From Rhodococcus sp. 14-2470-1b (lineage in GTDB: Bacteria; Actinomycetota; Actinomycetes; Mycobacteriales; Mycobacteriaceae), in assembly GCF_002259415.1 (NCBI RefSeq), contig NZ_NPFY01000036.1:227093-291092 (forward strand): a stretch of 64,000 bases of DNA, written 5' to 3'. The first letter of the stretch is position 1, and every line of letters begins with the position of its first letter. The position numbers and the translations under genes were made by a program. Below are positions 1 through 8,531 of this stretch, in pieces. The notes below the pieces were generated by a model. That model searched no databases and was not told the origin of the DNA. It worked only from the letters and a program-made list of their open reading frames with translations.

Positions 1-360
1 GATGACCTGACTCATTCGAAGAAGGGTGCCCGTCTCGATTCCCTTGGCCAGAGAGAGCAACGTCGACTGGGCGGGTATCGCGTCCGTCCAGTCCTGGAGG
101 TTGGCACGCAACGACTGCGATGGCACGGCGAGAACCACGATGTCGGCACCGTCGAGCGCCCGCCCGGGATCACTGGTTGCAGTGATGTTCTCGGGGAGCG
201 TGATGCCGGGGAGATAGTCGGAGTTGACGTGTTCGGACGCGATCGCGTCTGCGAGTTCGGGGCGTCTGGCCCACATCGTCACGTCGGTTCCAGCGTCGGC
301 CAGCACCTTCGCGTACGCAGTCCCCCAGGACCCTGAACCGAGTACCGCTGCTCTCGTCAT
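1..360 (-). CDS. gpsA: Glycerol-3-phosphate dehydrogenase [NAD(P)+], N-terminal part
   Basis: Cytosolic enzyme that reduces dihydroxyacetone phosphate to sn-glycerol 3-phosphate, the backbone for phospholipids. Only the first 120 codons are in the window; the gene runs off the left edge. The N-terminus is a Rossmann fold opening MTRAAVLGSGSWGTAYAKVL, with the nucleotide-binding GSGSWG at residues 8-13. Further in, DIVVLAVPSQSLR and LSLAKGIETGT are typical of the family. The ATG at 360 is preceded on the minus strand by an AAGAAGGTGG ribosome site. It diverges from fbiD, as gpsA and fbiD (Rv2982c/Rv2983) do in M. tuberculosis. Identification is firm; the C-terminal substrate domain cannot be seen. 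Confidence 0.95.
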   Translation of the reverse strand, partial: MTRAAVLGSGSWGTAYAKVLADAGTDVTMWARRPELADAIASEHVNSDYLPGITLPENITATSDPGRALDGADIVVLAVPSQSLRANLQDWTDAIPAQSTLLSLAKGIETGTLLRMSQVI

Positions 361-522
361 CGCTGGCCACCTTCTTGATCCGTATCGGAACGTCTCGATC
401 ACACTCGTGCGGCCCGCGCGCGCCGCCGCCTCACACTAACGTCCGGTGATTGCCCGCGTAGTTCGATCGCGCGGGAGAGGTCGAACGGCCTCGTTGCGGG
501 TGACGCTGGCAGGATCGAGGCC

Positions 523-1176
523 ATGAGTAGTGCGCACGTGGTGATTGCAGTCAAGGACCTGGCCGCAGCCAAGACCCGCTTGGCCGATGCTTTCGCCGAC
601 GACGACCGCGCCCGTCTGGTCGTTGCGATGTTCCGAGACACCGTCGTCGCAGCCAGGGCAGTCGATCAGGTCGCTGCCGTCACCGTGGTCACTCCCGATC
701 CGTCGATCGCCGGTGCCGCTCGGAGCCTCGGCGCCCGTGTCGTCGGTGAACCCTGCGACCAGGACCCGCTCGATTCGGTGGCACGACTCAACTCCGCGTT
801 CGAGGCAGCCGCTTCGCTGGTACGACAGGAGGGGAAGGACGACATCATCGCCCTGCAGGCCGATCTGCCTGCCTTGCGCACGTCCGAGCTCGCCGAGGCA
901 TACCGTTTGTCCTCGGGTCATTCCCGGTCCGTGGTCAGCGACCACCACGGCACCGGAACCGCCGCGCTGATCGTCGACGGTGCCGCGGCCGATTTCAGTC
1001 CGCTGTTCGGTCCGGCGTCCGCGAAGAGACATCTGGAATCGGGTGCGTTCGATCTGACCGGGGTGTGGCCGGGGCTTCGACTCGACGTCGACACGATCGA
1101 CGACGTCCGTGACGCGCACCGGCTCGGTGTCGGTCCTGCGACCGGTGAGGTACTGCGTTCGCTCGGGTGGAACTAG
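523..1176 (+). CDS. fbiD: Phosphoenolpyruvate / 2-phospho-lactate guanylyltransferase (FbiD/CofC)
   Basis: Nucleotidyltransferase of coenzyme F420 synthesis. It couples GTP to a three-carbon phospho-acid; in mycobacteria the substrate is phosphoenolpyruvate, giving the donor used by FbiA. The 217-residue product has the family length and start (HVVIAVKDLAAAKTRL, residues 5-20), an IALQADLPAL segment near residue 109 equivalent to the metal-binding DLP motif, and SDHHGTGTAAL near 138-148. The ATG at 523 gives the standard start. It lies divergent from gpsA and upstream of ppk1, the order known for Rv2982c-Rv2984. A PPOX protein of the type that often uses F420 is encoded at 8532. Whether this homologue prefers PEP or phospholactate cannot be read from sequence. 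Confidence 0.92.
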   Translation: MSSAHVVIAVKDLAAAKTRLADAFADDDRARLVVAMFRDTVVAARAVDQVAAVTVVTPDPSIAGAARSLGARVVGEPCDQDPLDSVARLNSAFEAAASLVRQEGKDDIIALQADLPALRTSELAEAYRLSSGHSRSVVSDHHGTGTAALIVDGAAADFSPLFGPASAKRHLESGAFDLTGVWPGLRLDVDTIDDVRDAHRLGVGPATGEVLRSLGWN

Positions 1177-1255
1177 ATTCGTCGGCCGCTCGTTCCTTCC
1201 ACGAGATTCGCCGATCCGAGTTTCACCCGACACCGCAATAGGGGATGATCGAGCT

Positions 1256-3475
1256 GTGAGCAAAAGCGAAACCGAGACCGACGCAGCCTCCCCCTCAGGG
1301 CAACCATCCGGTGCCGAGGAGCGCCCGGTCGTTCCGCCGCCGGCGACCTCGCCGGCGGGCAGCCCGGCGGCGTTGCCCGCGGCTACCGAGCCGCATGCCC
1401 CGAACGCGAAGGATTCGCTTCCCGAAAACCGTTATCTCAACCGCGAATTGAGTTGGCTTGACTTCAATTCGCGTGTTCTCGCTCTCGCCGAGGATTCGTC
1501 CCTTCCGTTGCTGGAGCGCGCGAAGTTCTTGGCGATCTTCGCGTCGAACCTCGACGAGTTCTACATGGTTCGTGTTGCGGGGCTCAAGCGTCGCGACGAG
1601 ACGGGCTTGTCCGTCCGTTCCGCCGACGGCCTCACTCCTCGCGAGCAACTGGCGCTCATCGGTGAACGCACTCAGGAACTGGCGCGCCGGCATGCGCGTG
1701 TCCTTCTCGATTCGATCCTGCCGGAACTCACATCGGTGGGGATCGAGATCATCCGCTGGTCCGACCTCGACGCGAACGAGCGCGAACGCCTGTCCACGTA
1801 CTTCCACGAGCAGGTCTTCCCCGTCCTCACACCGCTGGCCGTCGACCCTGCGCACCCGTTCCCCTACATCAGCGGCCTGAGTCTCAATCTGGCTGTCACG
1901 GTGAAGGATTACGCAACGTCGGGTGAACACTTCGCGCGCGTCAAGGTCCCCGACAACGTGGACCGCTTCGTACGCGTTCGACGCGGCGACGGTGGCCAGA
2001 GCGTGGACGCCTTCCTGTCCATGGAAGAGGTCATCTCCGCTCACCTCGACGTTCTCTTCCCTGGCATGGACGTGGTGGAGAGTCACGCGTTCCGCATCAC
2101 GCGCAACGCGGATTTCGAGGTCGAAGAAGATCGCGACGAGGATCTGCTCCAAGCACTGGAACGCGAGTTGGCTCGTCGTCGGTTCGGCTCGCCGGTGCGC
2201 CTCGAGATCGCCGACGACATGACCGAGCACATGCTCGAACTCCTGCTGCGCGAACTCGACGTCGACCCCGGCGACGTGATTCAGGTGCCGGGCCTGCTCG
2301 ACCTGTCCTGCCTGTGGCAGGTGTACGGCGTGGATCGGCCCAATTTGAAGGACGCACCGTTCGTTCCGGCGACGCACCCCGCGTTCGGCGAGCGCGAGAC
2401 TCCGAAGAGCGTGTTCTCCACGCTGCGCGACGGCGACGTGCTGGTGCATCACCCGTACGATTCGTTCTCCACCAGTGTTCAGCGCTTCATCGAGCAGGCC
2501 GCGGCCGACCCTCAGGTCCTGGCGATCAAGCAGACTCTGTATCGCACATCCGGTGATTCGCCGATCGTCAACGCTCTGGTCGACGCCGCGGGTGCGGGCA
2601 AGCAGGTCGTCGCGCTGGTGGAGATCAAGGCCCGATTCGACGAGCAGGCGAACATCGAATGGGCGCGCAAGCTCGAAAAGGCGGGTGTCCACGTCGTCTA
2701 CGGTCTCGTGGGCCTGAAGACTCACTGCAAGACGTGCCTCGTGGTGCGGCGCGAAGGCTCGGTCATTCGTCGCTACTGCCACATCGGAACCGGAAACTAC
2801 AATCCGAAGACTGCCCGGATCTACGAGGACGTCGGCTTGTTGACCTCCTCTCCGGAGATCGGCGCCGACCTGACGGATCTGTTCAATTCGTTGACGGGCT
2901 ACTCGCGGAAGACCAGTTACCGCAACCTTCTCGTCGCACCGTACGGGGTTCGCCGTGGAATCATCGAGCGAATCGAAGCGGAGGTGGAGCACCACCGCAA
3001 CGGACGTGACTCCGGAATCAGGCTGAAGGCCAACGCCTTGGTCGACGAGCAGGTGATCGACGCGTTGTATCGAGCGTCGGCGGCCGGTGTCCCCGTGCAC
3101 GTCGTCGTCCGAGGGATTTGTGCGCTCAAGCCGGGAGTACCGGGGCTCAGCGAGAACATCGAGGTCCGTTCCATTCTCGGTCGATTCCTCGAACACTCGC
3201 GTGTCCTGCATTTCCGTGGTTCCGACGAGTTCTGGATCGGCAGTGCGGACATGATGCATCGCAATCTCGATCGACGGGTGGAAGTGATGGCTCAGGTCAA
3301 GGATCCACGCCTCACCGGTCAGCTGAACGAGATCTTCGAATCGGCTCTCGACCCGACGACACGATGCTGGATCCTCCGCCCCGACGGCGGATGGGCAGCG
3401 TCTCCGGCACAGGGCGAGACCGTCCGCGAGCACCAGGTGGAATCCATGCGACGCCGGCGGAATCAAGGCTCCTGA
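1256..3475 (+). CDS. ppk1: Polyphosphate kinase 1
   Basis: Makes inorganic polyphosphate from the gamma-phosphate of ATP, reversibly, through a phosphohistidine. The product is 739 residues: a Pro/Ala-rich tail (1-55), then the PPK N-domain starting NRYLNRELSWLDFNSRVL (58-75), middle domain, and two PLD-like C-terminal domains. The autophosphorylated histidine is H490 in GLKTHCKTC; the second conserved histidine is H647 in RFLEHSRV. I chose GTG at 1256 because AGGGGATG lies just upstream and homologues have a low-complexity tail of about this size; an in-frame ATG at 1109 would overlap fbiD by 68 bases. Its stop overlaps the mutT1 start (TGATG at 3473), so the two are probably translationally coupled. 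Confidence 0.96.
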   Translation: MSKSETETDAASPSGQPSGAEERPVVPPPATSPAGSPAALPAATEPHAPNAKDSLPENRYLNRELSWLDFNSRVLALAEDSSLPLLERAKFLAIFASNLDEFYMVRVAGLKRRDETGLSVRSADGLTPREQLALIGERTQELARRHARVLLDSILPELTSVGIEIIRWSDLDANERERLSTYFHEQVFPVLTPLAVDPAHPFPYISGLSLNLAVTVKDYATSGEHFARVKVPDNVDRFVRVRRGDGGQSVDAFLSMEEVISAHLDVLFPGMDVVESHAFRITRNADFEVEEDRDEDLLQALERELARRRFGSPVRLEIADDMTEHMLELLLRELDVDPGDVIQVPGLLDLSCLWQVYGVDRPNLKDAPFVPATHPAFGERETPKSVFSTLRDGDVLVHHPYDSFSTSVQRFIEQAAADPQVLAIKQTLYRTSGDSPIVNALVDAAGAGKQVVALVEIKARFDEQANIEWARKLEKAGVHVVYGLVGLKTHCKTCLVVRREGSVIRRYCHIGTGNYNPKTARIYEDVGLLTSSPEIGADLTDLFNSLTGYSRKTSYRNLLVAPYGVRRGIIERIEAEVEHHRNGRDSGIRLKANALVDEQVIDALYRASAAGVPVHVVVRGICALKPGVPGLSENIEVRSILGRFLEHSRVLHFRGSDEFWIGSADMMHRNLDRRVEVMAQVKDPRLTGQLNEIFESALDPTTRCWILRPDGGWAASPAQGETVREHQVESMRRRRNQGS

Positions 3476-4410
3476 TGTCGGGTTCCGACAACTCGTTGCG
3501 CGCCAACATCTTCGCTGCGGGTGCGGTTCTGTGGCGTCACACACCCAACCGCGCCGGCGAGATCTCCGTCGCACTGGTCCACCGTCCCAAGTACGACGAC
3601 TGGTCGTTCCCCAAGGGCAAGCTCGACCCGGGTGAGACGACGGTCGGTGCAGCGGTGCGAGAAGTGGCGGAGGAGACCGGATTCGACGTACGCCTCGGTC
3701 GCTACCTCTCGAAGGTCACCTACCCCATTCCCGGTCACCGCAAGTTGAAGAAGGTGGACTACTGGGCGGCCGAAGCCATCGGAGGCGAGTTCGAACCGAA
3801 CTCCGAGGTCGACGAACTTCGCTGGGTCACCCCGTCCGAGGCGGCGGACCAGTTGTCGTACCCGATGGATCACAAGATCCTTCGTCGTTTCCTCAAGCAG
3901 CCGGCGGACACCGACACCGTGCTGCTGGTTCGTCATGCCAAAGCCGGTCGACGATCACGATATCGAGGAGACGATGCACTTCGCCCGCTCGATGCCGTCG
4001 GCGAGACACAGGCAGCAGCGCTCGTGCCGTTGTTGTCCGCGTTCGGGGCCGACAAGTTCCACGCCGCGAATCGTCGACGTTGTGTATCGACGATTCAACC
4101 CTCGGCGGACGAGAAGGGAGAGCAGATAACGCTGGAGCCGCTGCTGTCCGAGGAGGGCTACTGGGCCGAGCGACACGAAGCTCGCCGCCGCGCGGTCGCC
4201 ATCTCCGCTCTCGGTGGCGTCCGTACCATCTGCAGCCAAGGAAAAGTCATCCCGGATCTGCTGCAGTGGTGGGCGGACAGGGACGGTGTTGCACTACCGC
4301 CCAACCGTAATCGCAAGGGCAGTGTGTGGGTTCTGTCGTTCCACGACGGCACCATGATCGCCGCGGATCACCTCGCGAGTCCGCTCCCGGTCATTCCTGC
4401 GGACGGCTGA
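3475..4410 (+). CDS. mutT1: Nudix hydrolase with C-terminal histidine phosphatase domain (MutT1 type)
   Basis: Two-domain housecleaning enzyme of 311 residues. In mycobacteria MutT1 hydrolyses 8-oxo-(d)GTP and diadenosine polyphosphates. The N-terminal Nudix box is complete at 48-70 (GKLDPGETT, then REVAEETGF). The C-terminal half starts with the RHG-type motif LLVRHAKAG (R153, H154) of histidine phosphatases, the fusion seen in Rv2985. The later RHG-fold segments look less canonical (RRRCVSTIQP instead of the usual SSxxxRAxQT), but the mycobacterial protein also keeps this domain. The start ATG overlaps the ppk1 stop, linking oxidised-nucleotide sanitation with polyphosphate metabolism in one transcript. 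The stop codon lies inside the first unit of a tandem array. Confidence 0.93.
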   Translation: MSGSDNSLRANIFAAGAVLWRHTPNRAGEISVALVHRPKYDDWSFPKGKLDPGETTVGAAVREVAEETGFDVRLGRYLSKVTYPIPGHRKLKKVDYWAAEAIGGEFEPNSEVDELRWVTPSEAADQLSYPMDHKILRRFLKQPADTDTVLLVRHAKAGRRSRYRGDDALRPLDAVGETQAAALVPLLSAFGADKFHAANRRRCVSTIQPSADEKGEQITLEPLLSEEGYWAERHEARRRAVAISALGGVRTICSQGKVIPDLLQWWADRDGVALPPNRNRKGSVWVLSFHDGTMIAADHLASPLPVIPADG

Positions 4411-4553
4411 TGTTCGCCGACAGTTGATGTTCGCGGACGGCTGATGTTTCGCCGACGGCTGATGTTTCGCCGACGGCTGATGTTTCGCCGACGGCTGATG
4501 TTTCGCCGACGGCTGATGTTTCGCGGACGGCTGATGTTTCACGGACGGTCGAC
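4402..4553 (+). repeat. 18-bp tandem array (8 units plus a partial)
   Basis: Unit GACGGCTGATGTTTCGCC is repeated head to tail: two 17-bp versions lacking one T (4402-4418 and 4419-4435), four identical 18-bp units (4436-4507), two units with one or two changes (4508-4543), and a 10-base partial. The mutT1 stop codon lies in unit 1. The identity of the central copies indicates recent slippage or expansion. No ribosome site or gene explains it. Candidate VNTR. Confidence 0.95.
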
Positions 4554-4563
4554 AGTGCACGAC

Positions 4564-4598
4564 GAGGGCCCCGGACGTGTCGTACGTCCGGGGCCCTC
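4564..4598. terminator. Bidirectional intrinsic terminator between mutT1 and hup
   Basis: Perfect 15-bp stem (4564-4578 against 4584-4598, GAGGGCCCCGGACGT) with a 5-base loop, lying between the convergent ends of mutT1 and hup. There is no long T-run on either side, which is common for actinobacterial terminators. Confidence 0.85.
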
Positions 4599-4628
4599 AC
4601 CGATCTGCAAGATTTCTGCTGCGCGAGA

Positions 4629-5327
4629 TTACTTGCGTGCGGTGCGCTTTGCCGGAGCCTTCTTGGCCGCGGTCTTCTTTGCTGCAGTCTTCGCCGGAGC
4701 CTTCTTGGCTGCTGCAGCGGTGGTCTTCTTCGCTGCAGTCTTGGCCGGAGCCTTCTTGGCTGCTGCCGCGGTGGTGGTCTTCTTCGCAGCGGTCTTGGCC
4801 GGAGCCTTCTTGGCCGCAGCAGTGGTCTTGCGAGCAGTCGTCTTGGCCGGAGCTGCCTTCTTGGCGGGAGCGGCTGCCTTCCGAGCAGTCGTCTTGGCCG
4901 GAGCTGCCTTCTTGGCGGCGGCGGTCGTCTTGCGAGCAGTGGTCTTGACGGCTGCCTTCTTGGCCGCGGTCTTCTTTGCTGCCGCAGTCTTCTTGGCGGG
5001 CGCGGACGCCGAGCCACGCTTGACGGCGGGTCCGGTGGCGGGGAGCTTCTGTCCACCGGCGATGACTGCCTTGAACTGAGCACCCGGGCGGAATGCCGGG
5101 ACGTTGGTCGGCTTGACACGGACAGTCTCGCCGGTGCGCGGGTTACGGGCCACGCGCGCTGCGCGACGACGCTGCTCGAACACACCGAATCCGGTGATGG
5201 TCACGCTCTCGCCACGGTGAACCGCGCGCACGATGGTGTCGACGATGTTCTCGACAGCCTCTGTGGCGCTCCTCCTGTCAGACCCCAACTTCTCGGTCAG
5301 GGCGTCAATCAGCTCTGCCTTGTTCAT
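4629..5327 (-). CDS. hup: Histone-like DNA-binding protein HU with Lys/Ala-rich tail
   Basis: Nucleoid protein of 232 residues. Residues 1-90 are a canonical HU fold: MNKAELIDALTEKLG, then GFGVFEQRRRAARVARNPRT and the DNA-binding arm with RPGAQFK. Residues of about 108-232 form a basic tail of PAKK, AAKK and TARK repeats, the eukaryotic histone H1-like extension known from mycobacterial HupB. The ATG at 5327 is preceded by GGAGGAA; an upstream in-frame ATG at 5342 overlaps that ribosome site and is rejected. The tail is a DNA-level repeat and may vary in length between strains. The gene is monocistronic, with its own hairpin terminator downstream. HupB of mycobacteria compacts DNA and also influences iron-related genes. 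Confidence 0.96.
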   Translation of the reverse strand: MNKAELIDALTEKLGSDRRSATEAVENIVDTIVRAVHRGESVTITGFGVFEQRRRAARVARNPRTGETVRVKPTNVPAFRPGAQFKAVIAGGQKLPATGPAVKRGSASAPAKKTAAAKKTAAKKAAVKTTARKTTAAAKKAAPAKTTARKAAAPAKKAAPAKTTARKTTAAAKKAPAKTAAKKTTTAAAAKKAPAKTAAKKTTAAAAKKAPAKTAAKKTAAKKAPAKRTARK

Positions 5328-5475
5328 GGATTTCCTCCGCAATATTGTGGCCCATCGTCGGACCGACTACTACAACGGTAAACCCCAAGGCGTCAAGAGT
5401 CTATGAGCCACGCCAATTCTCATCCGGCGTGGCGGAATGATTCACGGGCTCAATGCGTGTCGAAGGCCGTTTTCG

Positions 5476-6093
5476 CTACCCTTCGGACGGCTCCTCGATG
5501 CGCGCCGGGAGGGTTGTCGGTTTCCATGAAGGCCTTGCCTTTTCATACTCGGCAATGGCCTCTACCTGGCGTAACGTCAATCCGATGTCGTCAAGACCTT
5601 CGAGCAGACGCCATCTCGTGTAGTCGTCAATGGCGAAGCGCACCACCAAGGTTCCAGCGGTCACCGTCTTCGATTCCAGGTCGACGAGAATTTCCAATCC
5701 CGGCTGCTCTTCGAGCACTTTCCAGATCAATTCGACGTCACTTTGGTCGACTTCGGCGGCGAGCAGACCGGCCTTGCCTGCGTTGCCGCGGAAGATATCG
5801 GCGAACCGAGACGCGATCACGACCCGAAATCCGAAGTCCGATAGCGCCCACACCGCGTGCTCGCGGGAGGACCCAGTTCCGAAGTCGGGGCCGGCAACCA
5901 GAACCGAGCCCTTGTCGTACGGGGAAACGTTGAGCACGAACTCCGGATCATTGCGCCATGCCGAGAACAGACCGTCCTCGAACCCGGTGCGAGTCACACG
6001 TTTCAGATACACGGCAGGAATGATCTGATCCGTGTCCACGTTCGAGCGACGCAGTGGGACGCCGATTCCTTTATGGCGGGTAAAGGGTTCCAT
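5476..6093 (-). CDS. leuD: 3-isopropylmalate dehydratase small subunit
   Basis: Small, swivelling-domain subunit of isopropylmalate isomerase (leucine synthesis, second step); it closes the active site carried by LeuC. The 205-residue product has NVDTDQIIPA near residue 18 and the substrate-recognition loop PDFGTGSSREHA near 69-80, both diagnostic. Length is normal. It lies 69 bases downstream of leuC on the same strand, so the pair forms a leuCD operon. The hup promoter must lie in the 148 bases between the leuD end and the hup start. Confidence 0.97.
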   Translation of the reverse strand: MEPFTRHKGIGVPLRRSNVDTDQIIPAVYLKRVTRTGFEDGLFSAWRNDPEFVLNVSPYDKGSVLVAGPDFGTGSSREHAVWALSDFGFRVVIASRFADIFRGNAGKAGLLAAEVDQSDVELIWKVLEEQPGLEILVDLESKTVTAGTLVVRFAIDDYTRWRLLEGLDDIGLTLRQVEAIAEYEKARPSWKPTTLPARIEEPSEG

Positions 6094-6162
6094 CGAAAAA
6101 TCTCCTAAGAAGTACAGGTTTCGGAAAGACTTGATCGGGCGACGCCGGTTCAGGCTCCGGAA

Positions 6163-7605
6163 CTAATGGCTGCTGGGTGCGTCCACGAGATCGGCGGGCG
6201 ACGAGAGAGTTCCGCGCACCGCGGTGGCAGCCGCCACCAAAGGCGAGACGAGGTGGGTCCGGCTTCCCTTACCCTGACGGCCTTCGAAGTTTCGGTTCGA
6301 GGTCGATGCCGACCGCTCCCCCACGGCAAGCTGATCCGGGTTCATTCCCAGACACATCGAGCACCCGGCCTGACGCCACTCGGCTCCCGCAGCCGTGAAA
6401 ATCTCGCCCAGCCCCTCTTTCTCGGCCTGCGCACGAACGCGCATCGACCCGGGAACGATCAGCATCCGAACGCTGTCGGCGACCTTCCGACCTTCCAGGA
6501 CCTCGGCCACGGCTCGCAGGTCCTCGATCCGCCCGTTGGTGCACGAACCGACGAACACCGTGTCCACCGCCACCTCACGCAACGGTGTGCCTGCCTCGAG
6601 TCCCATGTACTGCAAGGCTTTCTCGGCAGCGACCTTCTCGCTCTCGTCGACGATGTCGGCGGGATCGGGCACCCGCTCGCCCAGAGGCGCACCCTGACCG
6701 GGATTGGTACCCCACGTGACGAACGGCGTGAGCGTCGACGCATCGATGTGCACTTCGTTGTCGAACACGGCGTCGGGGTCGGTCTTCAATTCTTCCCACG
6801 CTGCAACCGCAGCATCCCAGTCCTCGCCCTGCGGCGCATGGGGACGTCCCTTGATGTACTCGTAGGTGATCTCGTCGGGGGCGATCATTCCGGCGCGCGC
6901 ACCGGCCTCGATCGACATGTTGCAGATGGTCATTCGAGCTTCCATCGACAACTTCCTGATGGCCTCGCCGCGGTACTCGAGCACGTACCCCTGGCCGCCA
7001 CCGGTTCCGATCTTGGCGATGACCGCGAGAATCAGATCCTTGCTCGTCACTCCAGGCGCCAGATCGCCGTCGACGGTGATCGCCATCGTCTTGAACGGAC
7101 GAAGGGACAGCGTCTGCGTCGCCATCACGTGTTCGACCTCACTCGTGCCGATTCCCATCGCGATGGATCCGAATGCACCGTGCGTGGAGGTGTGACTGTC
7201 ACCGCACACCACTGTCATTCCCGGCTGTGTCAGTCCCAACTGCGGGCCGATGATGTGGACGATGCCCTGATCCAGGTCACCCATGGGGTACAGGCGAACT
7301 CCGAATTCCTCGCAGTTCCGCCGCAGTGTGTCCACCTGAGTGCGCGACACGACGTCCGCGATCGGAGCAAAGATGTCGGCGGTGGGAACATTGTGATCCT
7401 CGGTCGCGATCGTCAGATCGGGCCGACGCAGTGGACGATTCGCCAACCGTAGACCGTCGAATGCCTGAGGGCTGGTGACTTCGTGGACCAGGTGGAGATC
7501 GATGAAGATCAGGTCGGGCTCGCGCGAGGCGCCCTCGCCTCCGCCCCGAACCACTACGTGCTGATCCCACACCTTTTCCGCCAGGGTGCGTGCTGTGCCG
7601 GCCAT
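6163..7605 (-). CDS. leuC: 3-isopropylmalate dehydratase large subunit
   Basis: Catalytic 4Fe-4S subunit of isopropylmalate isomerase, converting 2-isopropylmalate to 3-isopropylmalate. The 480-residue product starts MAGTARTLAEKVWDQHVV. It has VCGDSHTSTHGAFG, the cluster cysteine region VGSCTNGR and the C-terminal pair AGCSMCLGMNPD that supplies the other cysteines. An alternative ATG at 7620 would sit directly against its GAGGA; I prefer 7605 from homologue starts, with some doubt. Divergent from the ndgR-type regulator. The 20-bp operator candidate at 7738-7757 lies about 130 bases upstream and contains a CATTAT hexamer that could be the minus-10 element. Confidence 0.96.
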   Translation of the reverse strand: MAGTARTLAEKVWDQHVVVRGGGEGASREPDLIFIDLHLVHEVTSPQAFDGLRLANRPLRRPDLTIATEDHNVPTADIFAPIADVVSRTQVDTLRRNCEEFGVRLYPMGDLDQGIVHIIGPQLGLTQPGMTVVCGDSHTSTHGAFGSIAMGIGTSEVEHVMATQTLSLRPFKTMAITVDGDLAPGVTSKDLILAVIAKIGTGGGQGYVLEYRGEAIRKLSMEARMTICNMSIEAGARAGMIAPDEITYEYIKGRPHAPQGEDWDAAVAAWEELKTDPDAVFDNEVHIDASTLTPFVTWGTNPGQGAPLGERVPDPADIVDESEKVAAEKALQYMGLEAGTPLREVAVDTVFVGSCTNGRIEDLRAVAEVLEGRKVADSVRMLIVPGSMRVRAQAEKEGLGEIFTAAGAEWRQAGCSMCLGMNPDQLAVGERSASTSNRNFEGRQGKGSRTHLVSPLVAAATAVRGTLSSPADLVDAPSSH

Positions 7606-7737
7606 AAGAACACCAACCATTCCTCGTGTGCGTCGCGCCGGTGGACTACGGGCTGGTCCACGTCGCGTGTACGGTGCCGAGACGTAGCGCGGCGACCCGA
7701 ATCCCCGACGGACCGATCCGTGAGGCGACCCAGAATC

Positions 7738-7757
7738 GCAATCTCATAATGCGAGAC
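7738..7757 (-). promoter_or_regulatory. Candidate NdgR-type operator, copy A (leuC / ndgR)
   Basis: Read toward leuC the site is GTCTCGCATTATGAGATTGC, a near-palindrome around CATTATG. It matches the ilvB copy at 16 of 20 positions and shares 12 invariant positions with both other copies (14684-14703 and 22600-22619). It sits in the divergent gap between leuC and the IclR regulator gene, 14 bases before the regulator's ATG. Binding by that regulator is inferred. Confidence 0.75.
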
Positions 7758-7759
7758 GC

Positions 7760-7765
7760 TAGTAT
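7760..7765 (+). promoter_or_regulatory. Possible minus-10 element of a leaderless ndgR transcript
   Basis: TAGTAT ends six bases before the ATG at 7772, and no Shine-Dalgarno sequence is present. This spacing fits a transcript starting at or next to the A of the ATG. Operator copy A overlaps the region upstream, where a minus-35 would lie, so autoregulation is plausible. Alternatively CATAAT within the operator (7745-7750) could be the minus-10 element. Confidence 0.45.
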
Positions 7766-7771
7766 CGACCT

Positions 7772-8473
7772 ATGGGACAGCATAGCGGCATCGGCGTTCT
7801 CGACAAAGCAATGGGTGTCCTGTACGCAGTCGCGGAGGAGCCGTGCACGTTGAACGATCTGTGCAGCCGCACCGGCCTTCCGCGAGCGACAGCGCACCGT
7901 CTGGCTGTCGGGCTCGAGATTCACCGCTTGTTGGCGCGCGATTCCAACGGCCTGTGGCGCCCCGGCCCCGGCCTCGCCGAACTCGCATCGACCGCATCGG
8001 ACACTCTGGTCGAGGCCGCGGCGTCGGTCCTCCCCCGGCTCCGCGAGATCACCGGAGAAAGCGTCCAGGTCTTTCGCCGCGATGGCACGGTTCGCGTGTG
8101 CGTGGCGTCGATGGAACCTCCGACCGGGCTTCGCGACACCGTCCTCGTCGGTGCACGTCTTCCGATGACAGCCGGCTCGGGCGCCAAAGTTCTACTGGCG
8201 TGGGCCGATACGAACACCCAACGAGCAATCCTTCCCGACGCCGAGTTCGGCGAACGAGTCCTCGCCGAAGTTCGGCGACGCGGGTGGGCGCAGAGCGCCG
8301 GGGAACGCGAGCCCGGCGTAGCCAGCGTGGCGGCACCCGTGCGGGATGCTACTGGCAATGTCGTTGCAGCAGTCTCGGTCTCGGGACCGATCGACAGGAT
8401 CGGACGCCGTCCCGGTGTGCGATGGGCCGCCGACCTCCTGGCCGCGGCCGAAGCCTTGCACAAAAGGCTCTGA
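7772..8473 (+). CDS. ndgR: IclR-family transcriptional regulator (NdgR/LtbR type)
   Basis: DNA-binding regulator of 233 residues: N-terminal winged helix (about 8-65, with LNDLCSRTGLPRATAHRLAV) and a C-terminal IclR effector domain (about 80-230) containing GSGAKVLLAW and SVAAPVRDATGNVVAAVSVS. IclR proteins encoded divergently from leuCD in actinobacteria (NdgR in Streptomyces, LtbR in Corynebacterium, Rv2989 in M. tuberculosis) control leucine and other branched-chain genes. The three related 20-bp sites in this window, at leuC, the MFS gene and ilvB, are its probable targets, including its own promoter. The identification rests on family plus position; the effector (leucine or a keto acid) is unknown. 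Confidence 0.88.
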   Translation: MGQHSGIGVLDKAMGVLYAVAEEPCTLNDLCSRTGLPRATAHRLAVGLEIHRLLARDSNGLWRPGPGLAELASTASDTLVEAAASVLPRLREITGESVQVFRRDGTVRVCVASMEPPTGLRDTVLVGARLPMTAGSGAKVLLAWADTNTQRAILPDAEFGERVLAEVRRRGWAQSAGEREPGVASVAAPVRDATGNVVAAVSVSGPIDRIGRRPGVRWAADLLAAAEALHKRL

Positions 8474-8531
8474 GCGCGCGCGTGCCCGGAAGCACCGCGG
8501 GCGCGGCACTACCTCTGATAGAGAAGACAAC

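Noticed and set aside
1109..1255. Upstream ATG for ppk1
   Set aside because: It would overlap fbiD by 68 bases and add unconserved sequence; GTG 1256 has a ribosome site.
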